From Sycobia sp. Sy_11 (taxonomy: Eukaryota > Arthropoda > Insecta > Hymenoptera > Epichrysomallidae): DNA of 64,000 bases. Both the position numbers and the translations under genes were made by a program. Shown here piece by piece: positions 46,791 through 58,437 of this stretch. The notes beneath the pieces were generated by a model. It ran no database searches. It worked only from the letters and a program-made list of their open reading frames with translations, and had not been told where the DNA came from. Location of the stretch: the NCBI GenBank assembly GCA_018907035.1, contig JACCIC010000065.1:124001-188000 (forward strand). Direction: 5' to 3'. Each line of letters opens with the position of its first letter. The first letter of the stretch is position 1.

Positions 46791-47019
46791 TTATTCTCCT
46801 AAGACCTTATCCCAAATCCAGTTCTCGTCTGTTATACTATGTATATTAATATATATAATATATCGTCACTTCTGCAGAAAAAGGCAATATCCATCATCTG
46901 CTTAAAAAATATGCTATTCGCATACCAACATTATGATTGAATTTAGTTGGCACCACTACTAAAATATTCACGGTATTTAATTTAAAGAACGGGTATATAC
47001 GGGTATATACGAAATATAT

Positions 47020-47022
<3 letters not shown>

Positions 47023-47057
<35 letters not shown>
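47023..47057. repeat. (TA)n microsatellite
   Basis: Pure TA run just left of the minisatellite. Confidence 0.95.
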
Positions 47058-47060
<3 letters not shown>

Positions 47061-47119
47061 GATTTTATGTATATTATATTGTACATATTATATATATACA
47101 TTTTAAATACGATTTCTAT

Positions 47120-47700
47120 AGGCAGTTGTGTGTTCGAATGATAGAATGCGATGTCCAGGTGTCTCTGGGCGATTTCTACGGGGAATATTGTTTTTAGTTG
47201 ATACACGTCCAGGTATGAGAAAATCAATTTCTATGGGAAGATTCGTATTGGGACGGTAAAATACGATATCTAAGTCTTTTCAAACGACTTCTATGGGGAG
47301 TATTGTGTTTAATTGTTAGGAAGCGATGTCTAGCTTTCTCGGGATGACTTCTACTGGGACTATCGTGTTTAGTTGGTAGGAAACGATGTTTAGGTATGTC
47401 AGTACAACTTCTACAGGGAATTTCGTGTTCGGATAATAGAATGCGATATCCAGATGATTTGGAACGAGTTCCAGGGAGAGTGTCGTTTAAAGTTGGTAGG
47501 AAATAATGTCCAGGTATGTCAGTACGACTTCTATAAAGAGATTCGTATTCTATCATTCGAACACGCACACTCCCAGTAAGAGTCGTCCTGGGATAACTGA
47601 ATAGTGTATTCTAACTCCCCAACACAAAATGTTCTATAGCAGTCGTCACGAGACATATTCTATCATCCGAAGATGGTACTCTCCGTACTCTTGAAACACT
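47120..47700. repeat. 60-bp minisatellite, locus 2 (about 8-9 units)
   Basis: Tandem units have GACTTCTA.GGGGA, then CGTGTT, then GGTAGGAAA.GATGT, then AGGTATGTC landmarks at 60-base spacing. On the minus strand 47568-47224 stays open for 114 codons because the period is divisible by three, giving 20-residue repeats such as HRFLPTKHDSPSRSHPEKAR. It is the reverse complement family of 21985-22200. Confidence 0.85.
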
Positions 47701-47936
47701 CGTTGTGTTGAAAACACGTGTGTGTTGTATAAAATAGTCGGCAAAATATTAACTTTTTGAAGTGGACGCTACATTGAAACAGCTTTTTATACAGAAGCGA
47801 TGGTAGGTAAATTAGGTCAATTATTTATAGAAATATAGATTTTTATATATAGAATACTTTTACTTAGTTATTATTGAATTGTTGATGAAATCGGTTAAAT
47901 TATTATCTCAGGCGAAAGCGAGACGGGGGATGCTAG

Positions 47937-48890
47937 TAATTTTATATGACCCGCCGTATTTCTCACAAAGCTTTGCGCTAAGCTGATTTGCTTTGTTTGA
48001 AAGCACGTATTGGCGCTTCAATACTTGTTCACCAATACGTGGCTGCCAATCACGTCTACGTAAATTATAATACTTTCTCTGTTGTGAGAAAGACTGTGCC
48101 GTTTTTATTTTTGCGAGCTCAAGCGCTTCTTGGACATTCTTAATCCTTTCTACTGTCTTCGATCTTGATCGTCTTCCTTCTTCTTGATTCAGGCTACTTA
48201 GTGCGCTTAGCTCTTGTTCGAAATTTAAGTAATCTGGCGTATAACCCGCGCTTTCGTGCATGGCTCTGTTATACGCAAAAGAAATTTCGAGTAGATAATT
48301 ATCCCATGTTTCTTGAGATTTATCTATATACTACTTTATCATTGTTTTTATAGTACGATTTACCCGTTTAACAGGATTGTACTTAGGTGAATACGGTGGC
48401 GTAGTTCGATGTGTAATTTTCGCATTTTTTAATATTTGGCGAAGATCATACGAAATGAATTGTCTGCCGTTATCACTTACTATTACGCGCAAGTATCCAA
48501 AACGTAATATAATTTGTTCCTGGATTGCTCGTCCTATGGCGTTGCTTTTCGTAATGCGCGCAGTTCGGTCCATTTCGTTAATCGATCCTGCATTATTAGA
48601 AGTATTGTGTATACATTATTTGATTTTGCCCGCCGGCGCTAACTGCTGTGCTTTATGCTTTTGGCAGTTTATGCACGTGCACACATAACGGGTGGCTACA
48701 GGGACTATGCCGGGCCAATAGTAACTTTTAGCTAATTTTGCTAACGTGTTAGGTGCTCCAAAATGTTCTGCAGCGAGATCATCGTGGCTTTATATTAGTA
48801 ATTTCTGTGTTTCACAATTGTGTATACATATTTTCAACTCGCTTGTTTCATTTGATTCATTAAAGTTGTTAAAATGATTCTCTCTTAGGA
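47937..48890 (-). pseudogene. Gypsy 2 integrase remnant
   Basis: Minus-strand text in several frames gives the zinc-binding region (HFGAPNTLAKLAKSYYWPG; CTCINCQKHK) at about 48780-48610 and a core with VSDNGRQFIS (second Asp) and a PPYSPKYNPV(K)R Glu-helix start at 48573-48331. It also gives the C-terminal part at 48261-47938 (QRKYYNLRRRDW; KYGGSYKI). It ends exactly at the Helitron 3' terminus. Stops and frame changes make it dead. It is closer to Gypsy 1 than to other families (same WQPRIGE/WNPQIGD layout). Confidence 0.82.
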
Positions 48891-48894
48891 TGGG

Positions 48895-50898
48895 TTAGTT
48901 GAGTCTCGGTTGAGAGGAAAGGAGATTTTGGAATAATCGTGTTTTGTAGGATTCCTTTTCTGGTCCTGAAAAGGGCCGTTTAGTCTTTCCCTCTCGGTGG
49001 TTAACGAGGATGATACCGGAGAGGGGTCCAGTATGGAGAGACGAACAGGGGCGGACGGAGAGTACGCGCCGCCCGTCTCCGACTTGCGCTCCGACTTCGG
49101 TGTGGAACGGCTTGTCCGACTAGGCTGATGCGCGGGATCGTTGCGAGGTCCTTCTTGTTCAAACGCCGCCGGACTGAAGAAAGGTTATGATCTGGGAGTT
49201 TGAAGGTGGTTGGGAGCCCCGCGGGGTCTGCTAAGGGCGGCCGTGGAAGAGGGACAACGAGCGAGGGTCGAGTGCGGCGGCGGATGCCGATTTCGGCCCC
49301 TACGTCGAGAGCCTCGTGAGCGGTCAGAACGACCACCATGCTCCGGACGGCTTTCTGGGGTCCCTCGTCCTCCGCGGTGGCCTCTGAGAGTGACAGCTCC
49401 GGCAGCCCCAAGTTAATCTCCCAAACATCCTTCGTAGTGGCCTCTGGCGCTATCCTCCGGTTTCGATGACGCCGCGAGTTCCGTTTGGCGCGCTGCCGCT
49501 TGTTCCGTCTTCTATACCTGCTGCGAGGCCGTCTCTGCACTACCGGGCGACCGCTGGCTGGCTTCATATGTCCCAGAAACGGGATTCGAGCGCCGGCCCG
49601 TAGAGAGGGGGATAAGGGAAGAGCTCCGAGCACGGATCCCGGAGGAACTCGTTCTTCGACAATCCCCAGGCGCGCCTCTCGACGCGCCGGTGCATCTTCG
49701 GAGGCCTTGGTCACCACTCTTATTCGGAGCTACTGGGTATCCAAACCTGTAACTCCTTTCGGAGAGGTGCTCTGCCCGGAGTCCGCACCGCGGGGGGTGT
49801 CGGTCTGACCCAGATATCCGGATCGGACACGGACGAGCCCGTGGGGGGGGGGGGGGAGAATCGCCCTGTCCCGTCACACCGGTTGGTCTCCGGAGGCCTT
49901 GGGCACGACTTCTAATAGGAGCTACTCGGCGCCATGCCCGTAACTCCTTTCGGAGGGGTGCCCTACCCGGAGTCCACACCGCGGACATCGTCCGTCTGAT
50001 CCAGGTTTCCGGATCGGACTAAGACGCTGCCCGTGGACGGGAGGTCGAGGGGGAAAGAGGGGAGAGTGGGTGGCTCAACCTGTCCCCTACGAATAGGACA
50101 GTCCTGAGAAGGGCCTACGAGGCGAGATACCACCCGCAGGTGGGGGGGAGAAGGGGGAAGTGGGTGGCTCGCCATGTCCCCTGCGAATAGGACGGCCCTG
50201 AGAAGGGCCTTCGAGGCGCGACACCACCCACAAGTAGAGGGGAAGAAGGAGGAGTGCGTGGCTCACCTCGTTTCCTACGTACGAAGGCCCAAGCTGTAAT
50301 GATCTCCGCCGGCCTTGCAGTCGATCAGCTGCGGCGGCGGCGGCTCGATCAACGCTCTCTTGAGCCGCTGCTGGCGGTGCGTACGAGGGTGCGCGGCGAG
50401 AGCGGCCCGCTCGGCTGCTATTGGTGGAGCGCCGTGCAGCACTACAGCTCCTTCTCTCTCTCTCTCTCTCTCTCGGCTGCTATTGGTGCGGCGGCGCTAG
50501 TTCTCTCTCTCTCGCTCGGTCGATGTGCGGCGCGGGGGAGCGCCGCTCTCCCTACGTTGTGAAGCCTTGGAAAGGTGTAATGGGTTAATAATTAGGCGCT
50601 GGATGTTTGGTGTTAATACAACATTTCTTTCTTCTGGGTGGGAGGTCTGAGATCCCAGAAAGTCTGGATCTCTCTCTCTCTCTCCCGCTCCTTTCTGTCA
50701 CTCTCATTCCGAAACCCCTTTCTTTTATTTCTTCTACGCTTGTGACTGCGGTGGCGCCGTAAGGCTCTGCTGGTTGTCGCAAGCGCTGATTGGCCCGGAA
50801 TCGCCGCGGCATAGATGGGGGGTTTCGGAGATGTTTTTCGCATTCAGCGTAAACGCGCGCGCAAGACTCTAGGAGGCCTATGCGTCGGCATATAACAA
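48895..50898. mobile_element. GC-rich insertion with tandem repeats, unclassified
   Basis: About 2 kb of GC-rich DNA splits Gypsy 2 between the RNase H/linker (LHTLDF at about 50905) and the integrase. It holds two tandem repeat sets: an approximately 180-bp unit (49700-49840 and 49880-50030; landmarks CCGGAGTCC, CCGGATCGGAC) and an approximately 110-bp unit (50060-50170 and 50170-50275; landmarks GTGGCTC, TGAGAAGGGCCT). The minus-strand frame 49717-49001 (238 codons) is Arg-rich and of low complexity. Such repeats occur in the 5' leaders of some LINEs, but no RT text is present to prove it. Confidence 0.4.
49001..49717 (-). other. Arg-rich open frame inside the GC-rich insertion, uncertain
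   Basis: 238 codons are open on the minus strand, with a basic middle (RRRNKRQRAKRNSRRHRNRR) and no recognised domain. High GC lowers stop frequency, so chance is a serious alternative. A LINE ORF1 would be the natural reading if the insertion is a LINE 5' end. Confidence 0.2.
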
Positions 50899-51480
50899 AG
50901 TCAAGCGTGTGTAATATGTGACGATACAATCTATTGTCTTCTGTCCTGTAATCCGGAAAATCTTTCGGATTTTCTGATACAGATTTATAAATCCTATCAT
51001 ACCATTTATTTTCCGTTTTCGATATCGCGTTCATTTCGACTAGTTTTCGTGATAGTATATCGGCCACGTTGTTTTCCGTCCCTCTGCGATACTGTATATC
51101 GAAATCCCATTGAGCTAATTCCAGAGCCCACCGTGCTAATATCCCTGATGGATTGTCTAATTTTTCTAACCATTTTAGGGATTGATGATCCATTACAATT
51201 GTTAACGGATAACCTTCTAGGTATGGACGCATTTTCCATATGCCCCACCGCGCAGCTAAACATGCTAATTCAGTAACGGAATAATTTTTTTCTGCTGGAT
51301 TTAATGTGTGGCTAACATATGCAATGACGTTTTGTTTTTCTGCGCCTATTGACATTAGCACGGCTCCCAAGCCGTGTAAGCTCGCGTCTATTTGCAGGAC
51401 GAAAGGCAGATTCCAGTTTGAACATCCTAAAACAGGAGCTTCCGTTAAGTTTTTATTTAGCTCTTCGAAAGCCGTTGATT
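50899..51480 (-). pseudogene. Gypsy 2 RNase H region
   Basis: The minus-strand frame from 51370 reads GAVLMSIGAEKQNVIAYVSH, TLNPAEKNYSVTELACLA, TIVMDHQSLKWL and ENNVADILSRK, standard Ty3/Gypsy RNase H. It then reads the linker ENKWYDRIYKSV...YRHILHTLDF shared with Gypsy 1. Upstream (51480-51371) the text continues (AFEELNKNLTEAPVL) and then stops at a fold-back palindrome; RT proper is missing. It is the best-preserved part of Gypsy 2. Confidence 0.88.
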
Positions 51481-51503
51481 GGTCTTTCGTCTATGTCCAT
51501 TCT

Positions 51504-51538
51504 GTTTTCTTCTTTAAAAGTACTTTAAAGAAGAAAAC
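51504..51538. repeat. perfect fold-back palindrome upstream of Gypsy 2 RNase H
   Basis: 15-bp arms GTTTTCTTCTTTAAA (51504-51518) and the exact complement (51524-51538) surround the loop AGTAC. Gypsy 2 coding similarity ends here. Confidence 0.95.
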
Positions 51539-51639
51539 TTATTCTAGTAAAGCTGCTTTCAGGGCTGACGGCACACTGAAAACTACAGCCAGAATGCTGC
51601 TTATTTAATTTTATTTATTACAAATTTTGCGCGAGTATT

Positions 51640-52370
51640 CTTACTCGGGTACAGAAAAAAATCGGTCGAAACATGCTGCGATAATGTTATAACATGCTTC
51701 GATATAAATTTAGTATTACATCTAATATAAATTATTTCTAATATATTCTAACATAAAGTTAAATCATGATAACATTAACCGAACTAAATCAATTTTATTA
51801 ACAAAATTTAGAATATTATATACGAATGACTCAAACATAAACCGACATGCATATACGTATGCGTATGAAAACCATAGAAAAAACGACCGAAAATATGGCC
51901 GCGCAAATTTATCACGATAATTACACGAATTTTACTTTTACAAAATTACCTCGAAAATACGGAATAATTTATGTACGAATAAATTATTGATTTCCATCGC
52001 ACACGCGAAAATAATAATAAGTAAAAGTCAATATATACGATAAATAATTTAACGAACACAAAATTAAATTAATATATTATATTGCGCACGCGGTAAACAT
52101 ACTTTTTGAAAACACCTCGTATATCTAACTTAAGTTAATTTATTTCTTTCATTTAAATTATTCTTATCGTTTTGTTATTTGTTTCAGAATCTTGTCAGAT
52201 CAATAGAGGTTTATTGAATAAAAAGATTTTTATTTTTGATATAAAAATATACTGTGTTCTGTTAAATCATTTTCCTGATCCGCCGCCCAATTCCGAATTA
52301 CTTCCTCCCCTCTCAAAGTACCCTGGAAAAATACCACATAAGCAATCCCGAGGGGGATAAGAACGTTACA
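51640..52370 (+). mobile_element. diverged solo or partial LTR related to the Gypsy 1 LTR
   Basis: The right end (about 52235-52370) matches, in plus orientation, the Gypsy LTR end: ATACTGTGT, CCTGATCCGCCG, CTTCCTCCCCTCTC, GAACGTTACA. At 51890-51905 ATGGCCGCGCAAATT matches its other end. The stem-loop array is absent. A 35-base block at 51645-51680 (AAATCGGTCGAAACATGCTG) recurs at 43745-43770. Confidence 0.6.
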
Positions 52371-52940
52371 AACCACTCAGAGAAAATTATTATAGAATAC
52401 ATAAGAAATCGATGTACATACCTTAATAAATAATAATATTATAGTCATCACGAGAAAATCGAAATCCAGCCAGTAATTCAAAAACCTGAAAAAGTGATTT
52501 ATCTGTTAAATTATCTTTAATTTTTAAAATTAAAATTTTTATTTTTAAAAATATTTCGTCGATAACTAACGCGAACACAGAGTTACTTAATCATCGCCGA
52601 ACAAAAATTGAACAACATATTGAGAGTACTCGTGCATCAGCTAACTTGCCGGCCGTGGCTCTATCACCGCAGCGGACGATCGCTCCACTCTTCAGTACAT
52701 TCAAAGGAATCATTTATACTAATTTTTGGCTGAGGATAAATTGGTCACTAAAATGTGTCGTTGGCTCCCGGACTATTTGCTTTTCTCTTCACTTCCTCCG
52801 TAAGAGAAAGACACTACGACTCTCTGTATTGTTCTCTTACTCTGCTGTAGGCTTCAACTCTGTTCCCAGAGCGTACGGTATAATAGATACGTCTATAGTC
52901 CTAAAGAATAGTGATCGTCCACTACGGCACATTATCTGAA
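52371..52940. other. AT-rich stretch with one arm of a direct repeat
   Basis: 52705-52790 (ACTAATTTTTGGCTGAGG...TGTCG...CCCGGACTAT) recurs in direct orientation at 53993-54066. No gene is seen. Confidence 0.5.
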
Positions 52941-52943
52941 TGT

Positions 52944-53940
52944 AGCAATGCCAGGCTCCCGACATGTAAAAGAAAATTTTTTACTAATTATTTATCCCCG
53001 ACTCAAATTTGATGAGAACAACATTTAGATTGTATATTGATGGAAACAAAATCTCAGCTATTTTTAACCATTTGGATTATACACCAGCTTCTCACCTGAA
53101 AATGAAAAACAATGTCATAAAATTAAAAAACAAGGCGCAGGAAAATGATGAAAAAAGTCATACATATATATTTTCAGACGCTAAATACAAATACCACAAA
53201 GAAAGTTTGAAAAGGAAAAATTTCATTGTCAATAGGATAAAAATTTACAGAAGCTATGATGTAAGGAATAATTATAAGTTTTCAAAAAAAAATTTTCAAA
53301 CCAAAATTGTTGAAATAAATTTTTTATGTTTTATACATTTTTGTCTAAATTCTATACATTATGTTTATACATTGAGAAAAACATAATGATTGATAAGCAT
53401 TCCGAGACGTAATCAAGGTCAGGGCGGTACGTCAGGGATCTACCTCCCCGCTCAGATGACGCAGCGTAAGGTGTAGTACAAGCACTTTCTAAGTTAGTAT
53501 TTTGCTCAGAAAATCAGTTTTAGAGAAAAATGTATAGAATATAAAAAATTTATTTCAGTATGGTCTACAACTTTGTTGGAAAATTAGTTTTAAAAATTCA
53601 AAATTATTCCATGCACCATAACTTTTATATTTTTTTTTATCATTTTCACAATTAAATCTTTTCTTTTAAAAATTGTTTCTATGATATTTGTAATCAGCAT
53701 CTAAAAATATATATGTATGACTGTTTTTATCATTTTCCTCCGACTTTTTTCGATTTTATGACATTTTTTTCATGTTCAGACGAGTAGCTGACGTATAATC
53801 CAGACGGCTAGTATCAGCTGAGGTTTTGTTTTTATCAATATGCAATCTAAATTTTCTTCTGACCAAATTTGAGTCGAAGATAAATAAGGTAAATTTTTTG
53901 TTATATATGTTTGCGTATCTGGCGTCGCCACATCCAGATG
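52944..53940. repeat. large imperfect inverted repeat (about 430-bp arms)
   Basis: The left arm 52944-53370 is the reverse complement of the right arm 53510-53940 at roughly 80-85 percent by eye. Landmarks are CGACTCAAATTTG, TTTAGATTG.ATATTGAT, GTCATAAAAT, GTCATACATATATATTTT and AAATAAATTTTTTAT. A spacer of about 140 bp has higher GC. The 125-codon frame at 53009-53386 lies in one arm, is AT-driven, and is not supported. Confidence 0.75.
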
Positions 53941-54500
53941 AAGTGCTGTAGCGAATGAATACGACGCTTTAGAGCACATTATAACGAATCATGTAAACTA
54001 ATTTTTGACCGAGGGTAAAGTGGTTGCGAAAATATGTCGCTGAATCCCGGCTGCTCCCGGACTATACGATTATGTTTACGTTATGGTCCGCCCACCGCAG
54101 GAGCTGCCAGGATCAGAAGTATATATAGTATAAATTATTTTTTCGTATATTGTATGTCACGACAGTAAATGCGACAGATATGCGACAGATGCGTATACAT
54201 CAGCTCATTGAGTTTTGAGTCGTTAAAAAATATCGTACACGTACCGAAATTTTCATATTAATTAAGCGAGCGAACCCACGTTGAGATACGTAAGACATTT
54301 AACCTATGTCGAGGGTGCGACGTATACACTTCTATCTCTATCTCTATGTTGAAAAACGAAATAGCGTGAAGTGTTGTCCTCGGTGCCGCTTAACCTAATA
54401 TCTAAAACCATAGTATACACTAAGATACAGGGCAGTACCGAGCGAAATATTGCAGCATAAGCAGTTCGCGAAATTTTTTCAACCACACTGCACTTACAAT

Positions 54501-57335
54501 ATGGAACATCACGGTAATTCCGAAGGCAGCGGTAACGGTGACACCGACGGCGAGCGTTGGACAGGCAGAGGACGTGGACGCGGCGTACGACCTATCGAAC
54601 AAGAGCCTTTACGTAGGCCCCATCAATCTGCAGGTAGATACCTATACTTATGTTCCTTATACGAAAATCGAGTTGATTTCTTTTTCATTCTTACTAACAG
54701 TGGGAATGATATAATTTATTATAGTACTAGTTTATATTTCTACAAAAGACATTAAGAACCCTGTAATTCTCAATCCTTTTCCAAATTATTTATTTCCGAT
54801 AATGCTTTTCAAAAGTACATCCCACATAGCATTATATATCACAGTAATATTTCTGTGATATTGTAAGATTGCTGAAATATTACTTTCATATATAATGTTA
54901 TGTGGGATATAAACCCTATTTGTAAACATTCTAAATTGAAATATTTATAATATGTTAATTAATCAAAAAATATATTCTAATTTTAAATAATAGTTCTTAT
55001 TAAATAATATTAAATTTATTTATTTCTTTGCTCATTACGGTATAATAAAAATATTAATAAAAATATATTGATTGATTTTATAATAGTATATAATATTAAA
55101 TATACTATTAAATTTATTATAGAATTCAGAAGACACTAAGATAATAGCAATGATTATATGTTGTATAGTGAAATTATTAAGTGAATAATTTATTTTGATT
55201 AACTAAAAAATTATAAATTAAACAATTGAAATAATATAAACAAAATTATACATAAGTGTGCTAAAATGTGGAAAAGAATTAATATGTACTATAATAAAAT
55301 TTTTACATTTTCTTTTAGTTTATTAATGACTAATAAAAATGAAAAAATGTTATTATTAAATAGTATACATATAAATGTGTAAGTGTATGTATCATTGTTT
55401 ATAAATAAGTATTTAAAAATAATAATTTACAAATTTCTATAGGAGGCATGAGTGATATTGTTAAAAATTCTGTTCTTTCCGCTGAGGCTGCTGAGTTTGT
55501 ACCTAAAGCTTATAATGCGGTAGGTATATTAATTATTTTTTTTTAAATACATGTTGAGATAATTAATAATTCCTGGAACATTTAGCCAACATATTCACAG
55601 CCAGGATCAGGAACAAGGTCTTCCGTTCAAGATCGCCTACAAATAGCAAGACAAGCTCAAAATGTTCAACAAGCTATGCTTCAAAGGCAACAACAATATA
55701 ATTGGCAACAGTCTGGATCTCCTCAACAGTTTCATCAACAACAATATTCAGATTCAGGATACCAAGGTATGGTGTATCAACAGTATAACCAATTTCCAGT
55801 TATTCAAGATTATGGTCAATTCGATGGAACTTCTGGAGATTATGCTGACAAACATTTGGTAATTTACTATAACAAATATCAATATACTATTTAATAATTA
55901 ATTAATTAAATACAAATTGTATTATATAGGTTGGGCAACCTGTTGACCTTGCTAATACATTAATGCAATTAGAAAACGCAATCAGAACTTTAACTCTGAA
56001 TCCAGGAAAGTATGATTCATTAGTTTCACATTTAGTAGATACAATTAATCCATTCCTTGATCAAGCCAAACAGTGCGAAGAAATTTTTAATATAATTGTA
56101 CAACAGGTAATTTACATATTTCTTACTGTAATGTAATTAACTATTCTCAAATTTCTCAAATTAATATTTTTATGTCAAGTTTACAATTTAAAAGGATTAA
56201 GAATGTATTATACTTCTGTTATAGTCTTATTAATTATATGCGAATCAGTAGTATTTATAAGTATTCTCTTTTTAATATTTTATTTTATTTTAAACAGTAC
56301 TTTTTTATTTTAGTCAATAAATGAAGGAAACTTCCGGTATAGCGGAGCAAGACTCTGTACTCATCTTGACAATGTATCATTTGTACCAGAGAAACCTATA
56401 TCCATTTTTAGAGAAACCCTAATTAATCAGTTAGTAATAATTTTTATTTATGTAAAAGATCTTCACATTTTTTAAACAATCTCATTTTATTTAAAAGCAA
56501 ATTATATTACTATTTATAGATGTAAAAGAAAGACTCAAGAACAAGCAGAAACTTGGCAGCAAATCACAAAACATACTGATGAAGTCGAAAAGAAGTGTCA
56601 TGGGTTAATATTTTTTCTAGCTGAGCTGGTTACACAGATGCAACGTGAACCTGCTTCAGAATTAGGAAAGCTTTTAATTCGATTAATAAATACTGTTTTG
56701 CAGAATCCAGCTCCTAGTTCAGCTAAAAATATCTGCCAAGCGCTTAAGGTAAAGAAAATTATTATTATAAGATTTCAATTTTTTATTTGATGCACATAAA
56801 TCTTATAATTATCAATATTATAGTTAGCAGGTCAAACGTTAGAACGAGATAATAGCGGAAATCGAACTGAAATGGAACAAGTAATGCGTACATTATCAGA
56901 TCTAGTCATCCAAGGTAGAGTTGATTCACATGTTGGTCGCATGGTGAACAGTGTCAGTGAATTAAGGAGTGGGAATTGGGGTGTCATTTCAACCCATGCT
57001 CCTTTACTCGTCGAAAATAAACAACCTTCAAGTTCACAAGTTGTTGATGAACCGATATTTTATGGCCCTGATGGTCAAGTAATAACAGATGAAGAAAGTA
57101 GGTTTCTTGAGAATTTGGCCGAAGGAGAACTTGTGTTAGTATAAAATTTTTAATTTACAACTAATTCTATTTTCGAAGTATAGAAATAATGATTTTATTG
57201 TTTAGATCTCAAGAACCATGGGAAAATGACGAGGATGATATGATTGCAGAAGCTTTTGAAGAATTTTTAAAGTTTTCTCAAAACAATAAAGCTAAACAGA
57301 AGAGTATACAAACGAAAAACTCAAAAGAACATTAA
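54501..57335 (+). CDS. Paip1: polyadenylate-binding protein-interacting protein 1 homologue
   Basis: The exons are 54501-54633, 55443-55519, 55586-55858, 55930-56106, 56314-56429, 56520-56748, 56824-57134 and 57206-57335. All are GT-AG with matching phases, giving 481 codons, the usual PAIP1 length. After an RG-rich N-terminus (GRGRGRG, about 30-36) comes a PAM2 motif for the PABP MLLE domain (LSAEAAEFVPKAYNA, 56-70), a Gln-rich linker (75-160), a MIF4G domain (about 162-380, from PVDLANTLMQLENAIRTL to LERDN) that binds eIF4A/eIF3, and a C-terminal acidic PABP-binding region (PWENDEDDMIAEAFEEFL, about 443-460). It stimulates cap-dependent translation in the cytoplasm. The donor at 57135 (GTTAGT) is required to keep frame; a GTATAA at 57139 would not. 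The only intact gene in the window. Confidence 0.95.
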
Positions 57336-57925
57336 AAGGCTGTCGTTAAAGATTGAATGCTTTTGATAGAACTGACTCATTGTCTAAAATTGAATGAAAT
57401 ATGTTTTATTCATTAAGAACAAACTATCACGTTATTATTTAAAAAATCAGATTTACTTTACTATGTATAAATCATGAATTAAAATATAATATGTACAGAA
57501 GATACATTATATTTGGCGAATCGTAGATAAAGAAAATGTAATGGCATAATATAAATTGTACTTAGAGTATAAGTTAATATTATGAAGTTATGTATCATAT
57601 TATATACACTATAATCACGGAGAAAAAATGTAAACTGCTTTACCAGATATTTACATATAATTTTTATGTACTATAGCATTATTTTTCGTATTTTGTACAT
57701 TTATTATAAAAGATGCTTGAGAATTAAATCAAGTTCTTTCTTTTAATGAATATATGTTTATTTTTAACTTGATTATTTAATTTTCATTTATTAAAAGTTA
57801 AAATATTGTATTGAATAATAATTATAAATTATCATGGTTTTTTGTGCTTTGGATTAGTTGAAACTAAATTTATTATTATATTTATAATTTATTTTGCAAT
57901 AAAATTATTCATAATTTATATTACC

Positions 57926-57937
57926 AATAAAAATAAA
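57926..57937 (+). terminator. candidate Paip1 polyadenylation signal
   Basis: AATAAAAATAAA lies about 590 bases after the stop. No earlier canonical AATAAA was noticed in the AT-rich 3' UTR, although variants are possible. Confidence 0.35.
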
Positions 57938-58348
57938 GTTATCATTTGTAAAACACATTTTTAATTCCTGATTTTCGCTTAATGAAATTTCTACATTAAA
58001 TTTCATTGAAAGATGAATGACATGGTCTTTTTAGTTTTAGATAATGTTTTTGAAGCTTGAAGTTGAATCTGTTCTTCAAGTATTTTTTCTCCGTGTATAT
58101 ACAATATACATACGTGATAATCATTTATGTATGTTTTAATACTTTTGTTACATTTATGAATTCATTATTGTCTAAAAGCACAATATTAATATTTTACTTT
58201 TATTTTGTAAAAGTTATTATTTTATAAAAAATATAAATGCTTTTTTATATTATAGTATTAAAAGGCATAGAATAAACTACATGAAGTCCTTATTAAATAA
58301 GAAATCCTCCATTTAATCATTTTCACGTTAGCAAAACTTTCCACACGC

Positions 58349-58437
58349 ACACACATACGCATACACACACGCGCGCGCTCATAATGCATATATGCATCCA
58401 CACATACGCGCGCGTGCGTGTGCATAACTTAATAACT
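58349..58437. repeat. alternating purine-pyrimidine CA/CG tract
   Basis: CACACGCACACACA...CGCGCGCGC on the left mirrors CGCGCGCGTGCGTGTGC on the right around ATGCATATATGCAT, so the tract is both palindromic and of Z-DNA-forming type. Confidence 0.8.

Larger units (their letters stand above)
45146..47936 (+). mobile_element. Helitron-like element, 3' end at 47936
   Basis: At 45160-45262 the text ACTGAACCGATTGTTCTGAA, ATTTGACATATAG and GGACATAGGCTAT is the block widely found in insect Helitrons. At 47911-47936 GGCGAAAGCGAGACGGGGG is followed by ATGCTAG and then a host T, the Helitron CTRR|T ending. The Gypsy 2 integrase frame runs right up to this point (YGGSYKI), so the end is mapped against a broken gene. 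The 5' end was not found and no Rep/helicase text is present, so this is a nonautonomous or composite element holding the minisatellite and an LTR-like block. Confidence 0.5.

Noticed and set aside
53009..53386. 125-codon plus-strand frame
   Set aside because: It lies in one arm of a large inverted repeat, is AT-driven and Lys/Asn/Ile-rich, and has no recognised domain.
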